Positions 46,901 through 60,194 of a DNA stretch of 64,000 nt are shown here, piece by piece; within the stretch, counting starts at the first letter, position 1, and each line of letters begins with the position of its first letter. The notes beneath the pieces are model-generated. The model saw only the letters and a program-made list of their open reading frames with translations. It ran no database searches and had not been told where the DNA came from. Source of the stretch: Molanna angustata (Eukaryota > Arthropoda > Insecta > Trichoptera > Molannidae); contig OY754984.1 in the NCBI GenBank assembly GCA_963576475.1, forward strand, positions 19,679,215 through 19,743,214, written 5' to 3'. Both the position numbers and the translations under genes were made by a program.

Positions 46901-47737
46901 GGACATATTCGTTCTTAAAAAAAAACGCAAAGAAAAAATTCGAAGATTCTTCACATCAGGAAGAAATAAAAATGTCAGTCTTAAATCAATTTTAATAACA
47001 GCGGGATGTGGCTATCGCGAAAATTATTCTCAGGACACTCGCAAAATACAGACAAATTAAACTAATTCAAATTAAAACAGGCATATTATTCTAATTCAAT
47101 TAATAAAAAGATTAGGGGTCGGCCGATCTGAAATTAAAAAAAAACAAGCAGTCCAACCCGATCAAACAATCGGCCGATTAAAAAGTCTGTAATAAAGGAG
47201 TGCTCTTGTACTCAAATTATATTAGGTACCTAGTCTAAAAATCATTGACCCAAAACAAAAATTCGTGTCAATTGAAAATTACCATTTAAATAATGATCCT
47301 CACTCGAAGTCGAATTGAAGACACAAAAAGTCAGGTGTCCATATATGTAACTCAGCCACGTTCGCCGACAATATCATTTGATGTACCTAAACCTCACAAG
47401 ACAAGAATGCTTTTGATATGAATAAGATTAATTATTACATATTAATACAACTTGTACAAGAAATGTTTGTTTAATGTCAAGGCGGGCTGTATGAATGATG
47501 GATGAGAGCATCTTAACCCAACACAACACTTACTAGACATTAAATAATTATATTACCGACATGTCGTATTAATAATATTGTTGCATGCAATTAGCACCTG
47601 TATGGTTGTGTTATATAGGCCAAGACTAACAATAACAATTTGTTGGATGTAATGTAATACTGGCTGTCTATTCTCGTGGCCTCATTCGACAACACGTGGA
47701 TTAATAAAATAAATAGATAAATCATTATCGTTGCCGA
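46901..47737. other. AT-rich intergenic, nothing recognised
   Basis: No coding exon or repeat shared with the rest of the window was found. GGTCGGCCGATC and CAATCGGCCGATT near 47120-47180 form a weak local inverted motif. Confidence 0.35.
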
Positions 47738-47940
47738 CAGCCGTGGCACAGTTGGTAAGACGTTTGGTTTCTGTGAGGGTGTCCTGGGTTCGTTCCCCAG
47801 CAGGAGAGAAATTTATTTTAATTTATTTCTCGCGCAAATATTGCTTCTCTGAATTGGAAACACTGGTTGGTTGAAAGAAATTGCCATACGGCAATAAACT
47901 GGCTACTTGCGCAAGGTCCAAGGAAGTGTTCGTTATGATT
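47738..47940 (+). repeat. SINE family 2, copy e
   Basis: A well-preserved copy: GCCGTGGCACAGTTGGTAAG, GTCCTGGGTTCGTTCCCCAG, a TTTA-rich body, then CTGGTTGGTTGAAAGAAATT and GCAATAAACTGGC. It lies just upstream of the Helentron-like element. Confidence 0.8.
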
Positions 47941-48139
47941 GAGATATAGAGAGTAACAATATGTACATATGTGTGTGATTGATCCAACTGTCAATTCGTT
48001 CATGAGAATTCAATTCTCTGAATGAATCAACATTATTAAGCCAAGATGCGTGTACGAAGAAAAATTTTGTATGGCGTAGTGGACTTTGGTTCCCATGTTC
48101 CCTTACATGGATTTACTCAGAATTCGGAGTAGAATATTT

Positions 48140-49804
<1,665 letters not shown>

Positions 49805-50734
49805 TATAACTTTTGATCCGCTGAATTATCAGAGCCCAAAATTTCAGAATATATAGACAGTTATAGGCCTACAAAACTTTTATACTCAGAATTGTGAATT
49901 TTTGTTTCAATCAGGGGTTATCAACTTTTGAAATTTTGATTTATTTTTCCATATATCTCAGAAACCGTAAAAGCTAGAACACTGAAAATTGGTATAAACA
50001 TAGACAAATACAAAATCTCAAATCAGTTTTTTTTTAAATTCCAGGGTTTCTCAAACATTTTTTTTAAGAAAAATAATTTTTTATGATAAATTTATGAGTA
50101 TAACGGCCTATATTTCCATTTTTTTTAAATATCGAAAAAAGCTGAAACACCCCAACTAGATAATTTAATTTTATATAAAAAATATGAACATTGTATTAGC
50201 ACATCTCAAACTTTTTTTAACAATTTTTATAAAAAATTGAATTTAGTGACGACATCACTTCATACAATTTGTATGGTAGTCGCCTATACACAATCTTATG
50301 TAAGAAGACTAAGTTTGATACTTAAATCTCCAAACATACATACATATCATCATACTGTTTTCATATTCTGTGTAGGAAAAACAGACTGACCTCCATACTA
50401 TCCTATCCTGACAAACATACCTACATGTTTTTTTTTTTTGCTAATCCCACCACCACCCGCTCCGCATATGGGGACTGTCAACGGCCCCTTCGCAGAACGC
50501 TAGAATGAATGACAAAAAAAACAATGCATGGCACGAAGAGTAGCTCATGGAGCCCTCTAGATTAGCAATCTCGGCACCATGGTGCAAAAAGAACAATCAA
50601 CAAGTGCGAATTGAGATTCACACTTGCGGACTGTCGGCGACTTCAGATCCATATATATAGGGCATCAGAGAAGAGACAAAGATCTCTGGAAACAGAAAAG
50701 TCAGTGAGAATCTTCGGATAATAAGGCACCGTAT

Positions 50735-53330
50735 CTATGGCAAAATCGTTTGAAGGCTTTGTAATTGTTCTTTGTAATCCGAAGTTTGGTCCGGACATTG
50801 ACAAAACTGACATGAGGAAGAGGGAGCAATGTTGAAGCGATGTAGATAGCTTTTAAAGTTACCGTGTCCTGTGAGAAATTGAGAAGTCCAAAAGTCTGGA
50901 ACAACCCAAGGAGATTTCAGTCGCGACCTCACGTCAGGAAAAAATAAAAAGGTAACTCTACCAACTAGACAGGTCGTCCAGCGGTTTTGCCTAATGTTTA
51001 GTAGAGTGTCGCTCACGTTTCTCTTAATTGAGCTTCGAGACATTCGACTTACAGGAGGGTGAAAAGAAGTGTCACCGACGACAGAAGGACGGCCTCGCAA
51101 TAAATTGAAAATAGCACCTCTACGTTGAATTTCAAGATCAAGGAGGGTTAAGCCTGTCAAAATTGGCAGGGCTTCGGTGGGGCTTGTTCTGTAAGCTTTG
51201 GATAGTCCAATGAGAGCGAATCTTTGGCCTGAAAGCAAGGTTCTTCGAATATGCTGAAACTCGCAGGCGTTAGACCAACAGCCTGCCGCATAGCAAGCGA
51301 TGCCAAGATAAACGGCTTTGTAGAAAAGGCGGGCGATAGGAAATTGCAGACCCCAGCTTGCTTTGGCGAGGTGTCCTATTTTAATGAAAGCAAACTTAGC
51401 CTTATCTACACATGATTTGGCATGATTTTTGAAACTCGGTCCCCTTTCTAGAATAACTCCGAGACAGGTGACTTGGTCTCGAAAGACAATATTAGTTCCT
51501 AGAAACTGAATGGACGGCCGTCTGCGAAGTATGCCCTTAAATACCAGGCCATAAGTCTTGTTCGGAGCGAAGCATAGCTTGTTTTTTATACCCCAGTCAG
51601 AAACAAAGCTCAGCGCTTGGGTGGCTGAGTTCTCGATTGATCTGCGAGAATCAGCACGAATCATAATGTAAGCATCATCGGCATATGCTTGAATTATACA
51701 GTTGCTTGGAAGAGGAAGATCCAATAGATCATCGAAAAGAATGTTCCAAAGAAGTGGACCGAGAACAGAACCTTGAGGACATCCAATGCTTACTTGTCGC
51801 TTATGAATAAATTGACCCCCAGGAAGGACTATGTGGCGATTTTCGAAGTAGCTCTTAACAATAAGGTATAAGTTACGAGGAATATTTCTAGCCTTAAGTT
51901 TGTGCAGAATGAGCGGCCACCAAGCATTGTCAAACGCACCACTTATATCAAGCGAGATGGCTACAACATATTTCTCATTGGAGCACTCTACAAAATCTAT
52001 CATCTCGTTAACAGCGTCAACGGTGGAGATGCCGAGACGAAAACCAAATTGGCGTCGGGATAGCGGAAGAGAATTAGAGAGATGTGACTCAATTCTACGG
52101 CAAAACAATTGCTCGAGAACTTTACCTAGAATAGGGAGAAGAGTAATGGGTCTGTATGATTTAGGATCCGTACTAGAGCGATCGCAACGTTTGGATATTA
52201 TCGTCATGAGACCTGTTTTCCAGCAATCTGGAAAACAGCCTTCATTTAGACATCGGTTGAAGAGGACAGTCATTTCAGAACGAGCTAGACGCCAGCATCT
52301 CTGTGTTAGAGAAGAATCAATGCGATCTAAGCCTGGGGATTTATTTTGCTTAAGGTTCTTGATAATTAAATCAAGTTCCTCAGCAGAAGTTGGTGGCGAA
52401 GGGGATGTTAGAGGAATAGTTTTTTGAAGAGTACGAACCTGTTTGTGAAAATCGTTATCAGTCAGAGGATTGTCTTTTGAGACCAATGCATCCAGGAAAG
52501 CAGAGGCAGTATCATCAATGGATGAAGTCATATTGCCATTATTTATACGGATTAAACATGAAAGAGCTCCATTGTTATCTCGTTTTGATGAAACACATTT
52601 AAACACAGCACCCCAAGGATCCGAAACAGATACCTCAGAGACCATTTTATGCCAGCTTGCAGTTTCAGCGCGAATTATCTCATTTTTGTAACGATTGTGG
52701 GCCTGTCTGTAACTACAGTAAAGGCTTGAAATAGTAGAACCTGTGTAGTTTCGACTACGACCTGTTCGTAGGGCTCGACGAGAGCGTGATGCACATTGCT
52801 TTAGAGCGTCAAGACCGAAATGCCACCACGTATTTGGCATTAGCTTTCGAGGTATTGATCTGCCAATAGTTTTTTCAGCACATGTGACAATGCTATCAGT
52901 AAGGGCGGATGCCATTTCATGTGTTGTCATTAGAGTGTGATTGAAGTGATCAAGGAAGCGAGAAAACTCAAAGTCAAAATCAATCAAACGATTAGACTTG
53001 GTGCGAAAACGTCCAGGAATTAGAGAAGGGATGTGCTGTTCAACTAAGGATGAACGTACAGAAAATGTGATGAGTTCATGGTCGCTGCAAGAAGCGTCCA
53101 CATGGACACACCATTGGCTGATTTTGTCTGCAATTCGGGAAGAGGCAATAGTAACATCGATGTGACCAGAACCGACGGTACTAGAAAAAGTAGGTGGGCT
53201 AGTGGGATCGTTAATGACTGAAAGAGCATGCGCTGCTATGAAATCCTCGCACAATTCACCGCGTTTAGCTTTTCTGGAGCCCAGAGATAATGAAGTGCAC
53301 AGGATGTTATCAAGTATTGTCTGTGTCTGT
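50735..53330 (-). pseudogene. R1-type LINE ORF2, RT and C-terminal part
   Basis: From the 5' side: the end of the apurinic-type endonuclease (VGSGHIDVTIAS, SDHELITF); RT with KSYRPITLLPILGK, RQFGFRLGIS, LDISGAFDN, GCPQGSVLGPLLW and YADDAYIMIRAD; then the C-terminal R1-like region (RLFYKAVYLGIACYAAGCW, and a CQFCQCP cysteine motif close to the stop). The frame is open for about 870 codons. Its 5' remainder, the endonuclease start, lies at 54244-54703 beyond the inserted fragment. R1-clade placement rests on the motif pattern and the ORF1 zinc knuckles. Confidence 0.85.
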
Positions 53331-54243
53331 TGTATGCCGATGACTTGAAGCTTTATATTAGTATCAAAAGTATAGCAGACTGTCTTCTGTTGCAATCAGA
53401 CATTGAAAACCTTTGGAAATGGTCTATTGAAAATAACCTTCACTTTAACATTAAAAAGTGTTCTGTTATGAGTTATGCACGTTCCAGAATTCCAATTATG
53501 TATAATTACAATATGAATGGGTCAATGCTAGCCCGGATATGTGAACTAAAAGACCTTGGAGTTATATTTGATGCGAAATTAACTTTTGCTCAACATATAA
53601 CATCAGTAACTACCAAATGCGGTCAACTTCTGGGCTTTACAATGCGCCTTGGAAGATACTTTTCTAACCATGAAACATTGAAAAATATTTTCAACTGTAT
53701 GGTGCGTACCAAATTGGAGTACGGAAGCGCAGTTTGGGCGCCCTACCAAAGAAAATATTCCGATATGTTGGAGCAAATTCAGAAGAAGTTCATGAGGTAC
53801 CTGTATATGCGAATGCACGGAGTATATCCGACATACATGCACCACCCTGAACTTCTGACGTCCTGTTCTTATATGAGTCTTGAAAGTAGGCGTGATAACG
53901 CACTACTTTTGACCGGCTTCAAGATTTTCAACAATCTTATTGATTGTCCAGAACTGCTAGAAAGGCTAGGGCTTTTTGTGCCACCCAACTACATAAGGGG
54001 TAGAGGTCATAATCTTCTGAACGTCCCCCATTCCAGAACGGATGTAGTGGCCCGCAGCACTCTGGTGCGCATTATGGAAAAAATAAACTCACTCTCGGAC
54101 GAGGTAGATATTTTCCATTGGAATATAAGGCGCTTTAAATCGTACCTTTAACAGAGGTAGCCGTCATCGAACCGCACATCACACCATAATTGGCAGCAGC
54201 TGTCGTGTGATAACGAAAAAAAAAAAAAAATAAAAAAATAAAG
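53300..54243 (+). mobile_element. LINE fragment inserted antisense in the R1 LINE
   Basis: A plus-strand frame begins within the RT catalytic box (YADDLKLYISI at 53330) and runs to a TAA at 54149: LKDLGVIFDAKLTF, KLEYGSAVWAPYQ, FKIFNNLIDCPELL. It ends in an A-rich tail (54216-54242). It is 5'-truncated to the RT end and C-terminus; the 822-bp frame is intact. Typical YADDLKL and HI...K motifs suggest a Jockey/BS-like LINE. GGAT on each side could be the target duplication, but the left boundary is uncertain. Confidence 0.78.
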
Positions 54244-54703
54244 GGGATTCAGCATTTAAGTCACCGCCAATCAGAATGGAAGCTCCACCTAGATGATTCA
54301 TTATACTGTCCAACAAGCACACATGTGGTTCGATCGGGTCACTAAATTTGAAGTAGGTTGATACCAAATACATGGATTCACCAAAAAGAGAAACTTCAAG
54401 CACGACTGTAGTGCTCGAGGAAAGATGATCTAGTAAGATATAGGATATTGCAGAATTAAAAATAATTATTGATGCTAGAGGGGGCAAATCAATGGAACAG
54501 CAAGTGGCAGAAATTACACGGAAGTCTGAATCCGTCCCATACATAGAGCCGTCGCCAATGTAAGGTTCCTGAACCAGACAGATATCAAGATTCAGTTGAT
54601 GGGCAAGTTGCATAAGCTCCAAGGAGGCAGCACGACGTCGGCCTAGATTAAGCTGTCCGATTTTAAGAACGGCTGATAGGGATATACTACAGGCCATAAT
54701 CAA
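54244..54703 (-). pseudogene. R1-type LINE ORF2, endonuclease start
   Basis: It reads LKIGQLNLGRRRAA, the usual opening of the APE-like endonuclease, then DICLVQEPYIG with the catalytic Glu and GGDLNAES, the D-x-N motif, before being cut by the inserted fragment. It overlaps the end of ORF1 by a few bases, as usual in R1-clade elements. Confidence 0.85.
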
Positions 54704-56087
54704 CAGTTAATAGGGCACGGCTCAGAGAAGCCTGAAAAGCTGGACATTGATCAGAACCGGATTTGTGTGATGCTGGTTTTTTGAAAGAAGTACAGACTGC
54801 ACAAGTAGGTGGACTGTCTTTTACGGGACATGCTGAGAAGTCATGCTCACCAGAAGCACAGTGGCCGCAACGCGGGGGATCTTTGCAATACTTACTTGTA
54901 TGCCCATACATCCGGCATCTTGAGCACACATTTATAGGTATGAAGTCTCGGACCTTACACACGCTCCATTCTACATAGACTCTTCCGAGCTCAATGAGTT
55001 TGTGTCTGATCGCTGGCGTTACTTCAAAAACCCTGTCACACGTAGGTCCAGTGCGAGGTCCCATGAAGTGGCTGAAATGTGTATTCTTTACACAATCTTC
55101 CTGGCTTACTCCCATATCTGGGACTGACGAAAACGCCAGAGCCAAGAATTGTTCGTGAGACATATCCCGCGGAACAAAACTGAAACGTACTCTAGGGTTC
55201 CGTTTTGGAGCTAACCGAGCACTCAGATTCTTGGCCATTTTTAGGGCCGGCGCGTTTAGGAGCTTAATGGAGTCAAAAGCAGAGGCCGTGTTGACTACGA
55301 TTCCATTGCCTCTAATACTACGCACACTGGTGATCTGTGCGCCAATCTCGCTGGGCTTAATCGTGGTTTTTAAAACTCTTTTTGTTTCGATGGAAGATGA
55401 TATATCTTCTCCAGTCGGGAAGATACATACTGCAGGCTTGGCTGGTAGAGCGGGAAAACCAATTCTTGTTATTGGTGGAGGGCCGTTATGGCCAGCGGAA
55501 CGTGAAGCAAAAGTGTCAGTTGCTTTTGGAGCAATATTGTCTGCGATTTTATGCATAACGGGTCACATCTCCAGTTCAAGCATATCTATTTGGCATTGTA
55601 GACCATGTTTTTCCTGGTTCAAAGCACGAATTCGCTCATTAAGCACAGCTTCCCGTCCAAGAGATTCAGCCATACGGCTGTCATGGCGTCCAATTATCGC
55701 AAGGAGAACCTGAACTTGTCGGCCGACAATCAATTGTATCTCTTGAGTGACTTCACTACCGGCCAAACTATCTTGAAGTACAGAGACAGCTTCAAATGCG
55801 CTGTCAATCATTGGCGAAAAAATAGGTATGCCACAGTCATCTTCTTTGCTCTCAACGTTATCATCGCGAGATGATGGTGACGAGAGATTTGATACGGGCG
55901 CGGTCTGTGTTGGCGGACTACAATGATCCGTCTCAACGCGAGTCGCCGCGATGTGGTTCTCAGCGGAGACAGACGATGTTCCATGGCTAGAGAATCTTGT
56001 TCTTGAGATAGGCGGTGACGGGGTAGCGGGAGTAAGGGACTCCAACGTCTTCTGAATTCTCTTCCTGGTCCGTTTAGTTTTTACCAT
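54687..56087 (-). pseudogene. R1-type LINE ORF1 with one in-frame stop
   Basis: 466 codons in one frame from ATG 56087, interrupted only by a TGA at 55565-55563. The first 174 codons are Ser/Thr-rich with a predicted helical segment. The remainder ends in zinc knuckles: CSRCRMYGHTSKYC, CGHCASGEHDFSAC and a variant CAVCTSFKKPASHKSGSDQC. These bind RNA in the ORF1 protein of R1-type LINEs. The stop may be a single substitution in an otherwise intact frame. Confidence 0.85.
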
Positions 56088-56844
56088 GTTAATTTGTTAG
56101 AATACAGTTAAAATGTCTAGTCAAAAATATAAAAATAAATAAATAATAAAGAGAAACGTGGCACTGAACCAGAACGTTAAAGAAAATCGTATTAAAAATT
56201 AAGATTGTACAAGAGTAAAATTAAAGTAATATCAGATGGAAAAAAAAAATGTGTGTATGCCAACAACCGTTGAGTCTTGAACAGAAAAGAAAAAACAACA
56301 AATGGTTTAAATATACGAAAAAAAAGAAGATAAAAATTTAATATAAATAAAATAAAATAAACATAGGTACTTATATATTATTTTCTTCAGAAACTGAATT
56401 GAAATACGAGACAAAATTACTGTTAGGTACAGACAGATGTTATGCAAAGTCAATAAAAGAAATAAGAATAAAATATTATATAAAAATAAAATTAAAAATA
56501 AAATTAAAAAAAAAATTGTTTCAGCAACTGAAAGAAGATAGGAATTACAGAAACAGATACAGATAAAGGTTATGCAAAAGTCAGTTCAACCAGCAAACGC
56601 ACAGCAAGAAGCAATATCACACTTGCCCTGATGGAATATGCCAAAGAATATAGGTAACCTATCCTATGCAACCTTATACGATCAGTACCAAACTACCTAA
56701 ACAAAATTTGGTACATGTTTTATATAGAAAATAAAATATCTTCAAATATTTATTAATTCGTGTTGTTTATAGTTTGGTACGTATTCTTTGATTATGCATA
56801 CTATCGCCATCGACAGTTGGATCTCATGTGTTACATGCAACTAG

Positions 56845-57189
56845 TATATCTAGAAAAAGTGTGAGTGTGTGTCAAACAATCTCTGAAATAATAATAGGTG
56901 TATAAAGTATTCATACCAGGATCCAAGATTACTAAACGCTGATCCGTTCATTATATTTGTATTTTGTATTTACCTATTTATTAATAAAAATTAACAATAT
57001 CAGGCTTAGCCTGTACCGAGGTGGAATATTTCACAATCACACAAATATATCTATATACAATATTTTCATCGTATTCCGTACAGTTTCCATGAAAATGCGT
57101 ATTTTATAATATAGTAACATGTAATATTCTCAAGTATTCGTTAATTTTCCCGGAAATGTTTTTTATTTTTAATTTTTAGGTTAACTACA
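56845..57189. other. AT-rich spacer
   Basis: Nothing recognised between the end of the Helentron-like element and the next LINE tail. Confidence 0.35.
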
Positions 57190-57600
57190 TACATACAAAC
57201 CATCACGCCATGTCCCTCGCGGGGTAGGCAGAGAGAACAGAACGCCACACTATTCTATCTTGACATACATTCACCGCCTCGTCAACATTCATGCTACGTC
57301 TCATGCATGTTCTTCTATTGTTCAGACTTCTAACATTTCCTTCTTTCAGAATATCGTTCACATGGTCGTGCCATCCTTTTCTTGGGCGCCCCCGACCTCT
57401 TTTTCCATTCCTGTCAGCCTTATATATTTTTTTCGTCAAGCGTTCTTCATTCATTCTTTCCACGTGACCAAACCATCTAAGTGTGTTAACTTTCATTCTA
57501 GTTACTACATCTTTCTTCATCTTACATTCTTTCCTAGTTACCTCATTTCTAACTCTATCATACATCGTTCTATTACAAATTCTTCTTAACGATCTCATTT
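57190..57600 (-). pseudogene. RTE LINE C-terminus
   Basis: An open minus-strand frame, MRSLRRICNRTMYDRVRNEV then TLRWFGHVERMNEERLTKKI, GRPRKGW and the ending CQDRIVWRSVLSAYPARDMA, followed by a (TATG)n-type tail at 57185-57197. This is the highly conserved C-terminus of RTE-type insect LINEs. 5' truncation leaves about 130 codons. Confidence 0.82.
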
Positions 57601-57889
57601 CATTTCTAGGTTAACTGACTGTAAAATTATAATTTATCTTCTCATCGGATGAATAATAATCGAAAAAAAAACATGTTTTTCATCAACGAAGCTGTTGTTT
57701 TGCGTAATGTTTTTACCAAAAAATCATCAACTTCACTCAAAAGCTCTTAATTAAACCGCCAATCAAAATATAACATTTATACTTCATTTGACTAGAATCT
57801 GAACTGTACATTAACATGTTGTAACATGTCATGTCTTAAAATGACTAACAAAGAGTAAAAAGACTAAATTAATGTAACATTCAAAACAT

Positions 57890-58415
57890 GTTTCCTTGCC
57901 TTTAAAGCACTCAATAGCATGGCCCCGGAATATATATCGGAACTTTGTGTTTCATTTTCACCTAATAATAAACAAAGTACACTAAGATCAATGACCCCAT
58001 CCAATTAAAAAACTAGTAGAAACCAATCTCACAAATAAACCAAAATACCTAAATCGATCTTTTGGCGTTTCTGGACCAAAGTTATGGAAGAATCTTCCAA
58101 TGGATATAAGATGTGCCGAAAATATCAATGAATTCAAAAAGAAATTAAAAACTTATCTTTTCCGCAAATCGTATCCAGACTGTCCTTCATCCGTTCATTA
58201 TTCCCTTACTTAATATTATGCCTGTTTACTTTGAATCGACTATTTTTTATTATGCTTTCATCTGGATTATGTAATATGTATAATTAATTTTTTTAAGTTT
58301 TATGTTTCACTATTTCCAATGTGTTAGCTATAGGACTCATTTTAATTTATTTTTTCGCAAACTGAAAGCGCCCTTGAGGTGACCTTTATAAATTGTCCTG
58401 ATTATTATTATTATG
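57890..58415 (+). pseudogene. L2/CR1-like LINE 3' end
   Basis: Plus-strand, with stops: AFKALNSMAPEYISELC, then (frame changed) LNRSFGVSGPKLWNNLP-like sequence and EFKKKLKTYLF. The 3' UTR is shared with 28155-28290 and a (ATT)n tail runs to 58415. It meets the tail of the minus-strand LINE at 58420-59160, so two LINE 3' ends abut at the (ATT)n. Confidence 0.7.
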
Positions 58416-58419
58416 GGAG

Positions 58420-59165
58420 ATTGATCTCGGTTATGGTTCGGTAGTTTCCTTCACAACGGAGCGTACTCAAGTTGTGAGGCTATATGTTTGTGTGTCTGTG
58501 TGGTTGTGTGTAGTTGTTTAAAGTGGTACCTGTAGAAATTTTCTGAGTATTGTGCATGTGTTGATAATTATTGTAGTTTTTTGTATGTTGGTGATTACGT
58601 ATGGGGGTAACTTTAGTATGTCTATATTTTTTTGGAGAGTTTTTGGTATGATGCCTGTAGACGATAATATTATTGGGACTATTGTTACTTTTTCTTGTTT
58701 CCACTGTGATTTTATCTGTTCTGCTAAAGGTATGTATTTATCTATTTTTTCTAAATGTTTCTTTTGTAGATTTGCTGTATTTGGTATCGATATTTCTATT
58801 AGATATGTGTGTTTATGTATTTTGTCGATTAATGTAATGTCTGGTCGGTTATGTAGGTTTGTTATGTCTCTATTCCAGTATAGTTATCATTTTCTGTTAC
58901 AGTTGGGGGTGTGTATTGATACCACTTGGGGTGTGTTTCGATAAGTTTATGTTTGTGGGCTAGTTCCAAATATATGTGTTTGCAGATGTTATCGTGTCTT
59001 ATTGTATATTCCGTCGGTGCAAGAGTTGAGCTGCCACCTGTTATGTGTTCTATTGTTTCTTTTTGTAATTTGCACTTTCTGCATGTGTCGTTTATTATTG
59101 TATTGTCTTTTATAATATGTTTCGTGTAGCTTTTCGTTTTTATTATTTTGTCCTGAATAGCTTAT
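58420..59165 (-). pseudogene. LINE C-terminus with a restriction-like endonuclease-type domain
   Basis: The minus strand encodes a conserved tail in two frames with one shift near 58870. First part: QDKIIKTKSYTKHI, a CRKCKLQKETIEH zinc-finger-like motif, LAPTEYTIRHD, HPKWYQYTPPTV. Second part: WNRDITNLHNRPDITLIDK, YLIEISIPNTAN, then KVTIVPIILSSTGIIP, ending KFLQVPL and a stop near 58515. RPD...(12-15)...IEIS resembles the PD-(D/E)xK core of R2-type restriction-like endonucleases that follows a cysteine motif in such LINEs. The plus-strand frame at 58552-58944 is its antisense shadow. Clade assignment is inference. Confidence 0.65.
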
Positions 59166-59395
59166 TATTATTATTATACTATATAAAAGTTTTGAATAGT
59201 TCGTAAAGGGTAGCAGGTAGGGTTATTGAATTTTAAAATGTAGATGATACAACACTAAAACAACTTAGTACATAGCGTAAAAACTGATTTAATGTTTTTT
59301 TATGATTTTTAACAACAATATGGACTTCAGTAAGCTATTTAACGTATGTAGCGACTTGACGGACTAGACCGGGGGCGAGAAAACTTTCAGGATAT

Positions 59396-59560
59396 AGATG
59401 GGCCCATGGCAGAGCGGTTAGCGCGCTGGGCTAGTAATCCAGTAGTTGCAAGTTCGAATCCTGCCTCGACCGATTTCGTTCACCTGTAGCACAAGCATTT
59501 ATGCTTATTTTAGGGAACGTAGGAAGATGTATATTTACTTGTTTAATAAGGACATGTAAA
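59396..59560 (+). repeat. SINE family 1, copy d
   Basis: GGGCCCATGGCAGAGCGGTT, GCTAGTAATCCAGTAGTTGC, AAGTTCGAATCCTGCCTCGA, then the family body to TTTAATAAGGACATG. The acceptor stem is degraded relative to copy c. Confidence 0.78.
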
Positions 59561-60194
59561 ATTCTGTAATGGTGACAGTCCAAGTACCCAGGCTAAGGTC
59601 TAAATAACAATAAACAATATTTTGTATAACTAAGGGTGGCCCCATGAAAAAAATCATTGATTTTATTTACGTTTCGTCCTGTTTCGTACAAAACGGAGTA
59701 TATCAACATTTCAAATAATATTATTTAGTTATGAAGGGTTCATATTTTGGTATGGCCAATCTATCAGCCACCCACATTAAGTGGAACCCTTTATATCATA
59801 TTTTTCTCTCCTTTCCCCAATTATTATATAGAATTAAACGTGGGAAGAAAGATTTAATAATTCGATGTTGAACACTGTGTACCAACGCAAAATAATATGT
59901 TATGTGGCTGAATGAAGTAAAATTTTTAATAATTTCAAAGTATTTTTCAAATGGTGGAAATTCATGACAGTGAAATTTAATTTAATTGATAACAAGTAAA
60001 TAAAAAATGATGATATCTTTTTAAAAGTTTTCTTCACGTAAAAAGAAATTCATAAAGTATAGTAGGACTGACAGCATTACTTTTTAACTTTATATAAAAT
60101 ACTAAATTGATCATACCTTCATGAAATTGATCAGTTTTATCAAAATATCAAACGAATCGAATTGATAGGTATATAGTTTTAGCATACATTGTAC
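59561..60194. other. AT-rich spacer
   Basis: No exon or known repeat recognised. Confidence 0.35.

Larger units (their letters stand above)
50432..56711 (-). mobile_element. Nearly full-length R1-type LINE
   Basis: A two-ORF non-LTR retrotransposon on the minus strand with a 5' UTR (56088-56711), ORF1 and ORF2 slightly overlapping, a 3' UTR (50440-50734) and a poly(A) tail seen as a T run at 50428-50439. It is flanked by TACATGTTTT (50422-50431, 56712-56721), within the T-run ambiguity. It is inserted in the Helentron-like element and is itself split by a LINE fragment at about 53300-54243. Confidence 0.82.

Noticed and set aside
58552..58944. Plus-strand 130-residue hydrophobic frame
   Set aside because: It is the antisense shadow of the LINE C-terminus, whose minus-strand frames match known LINE motifs.
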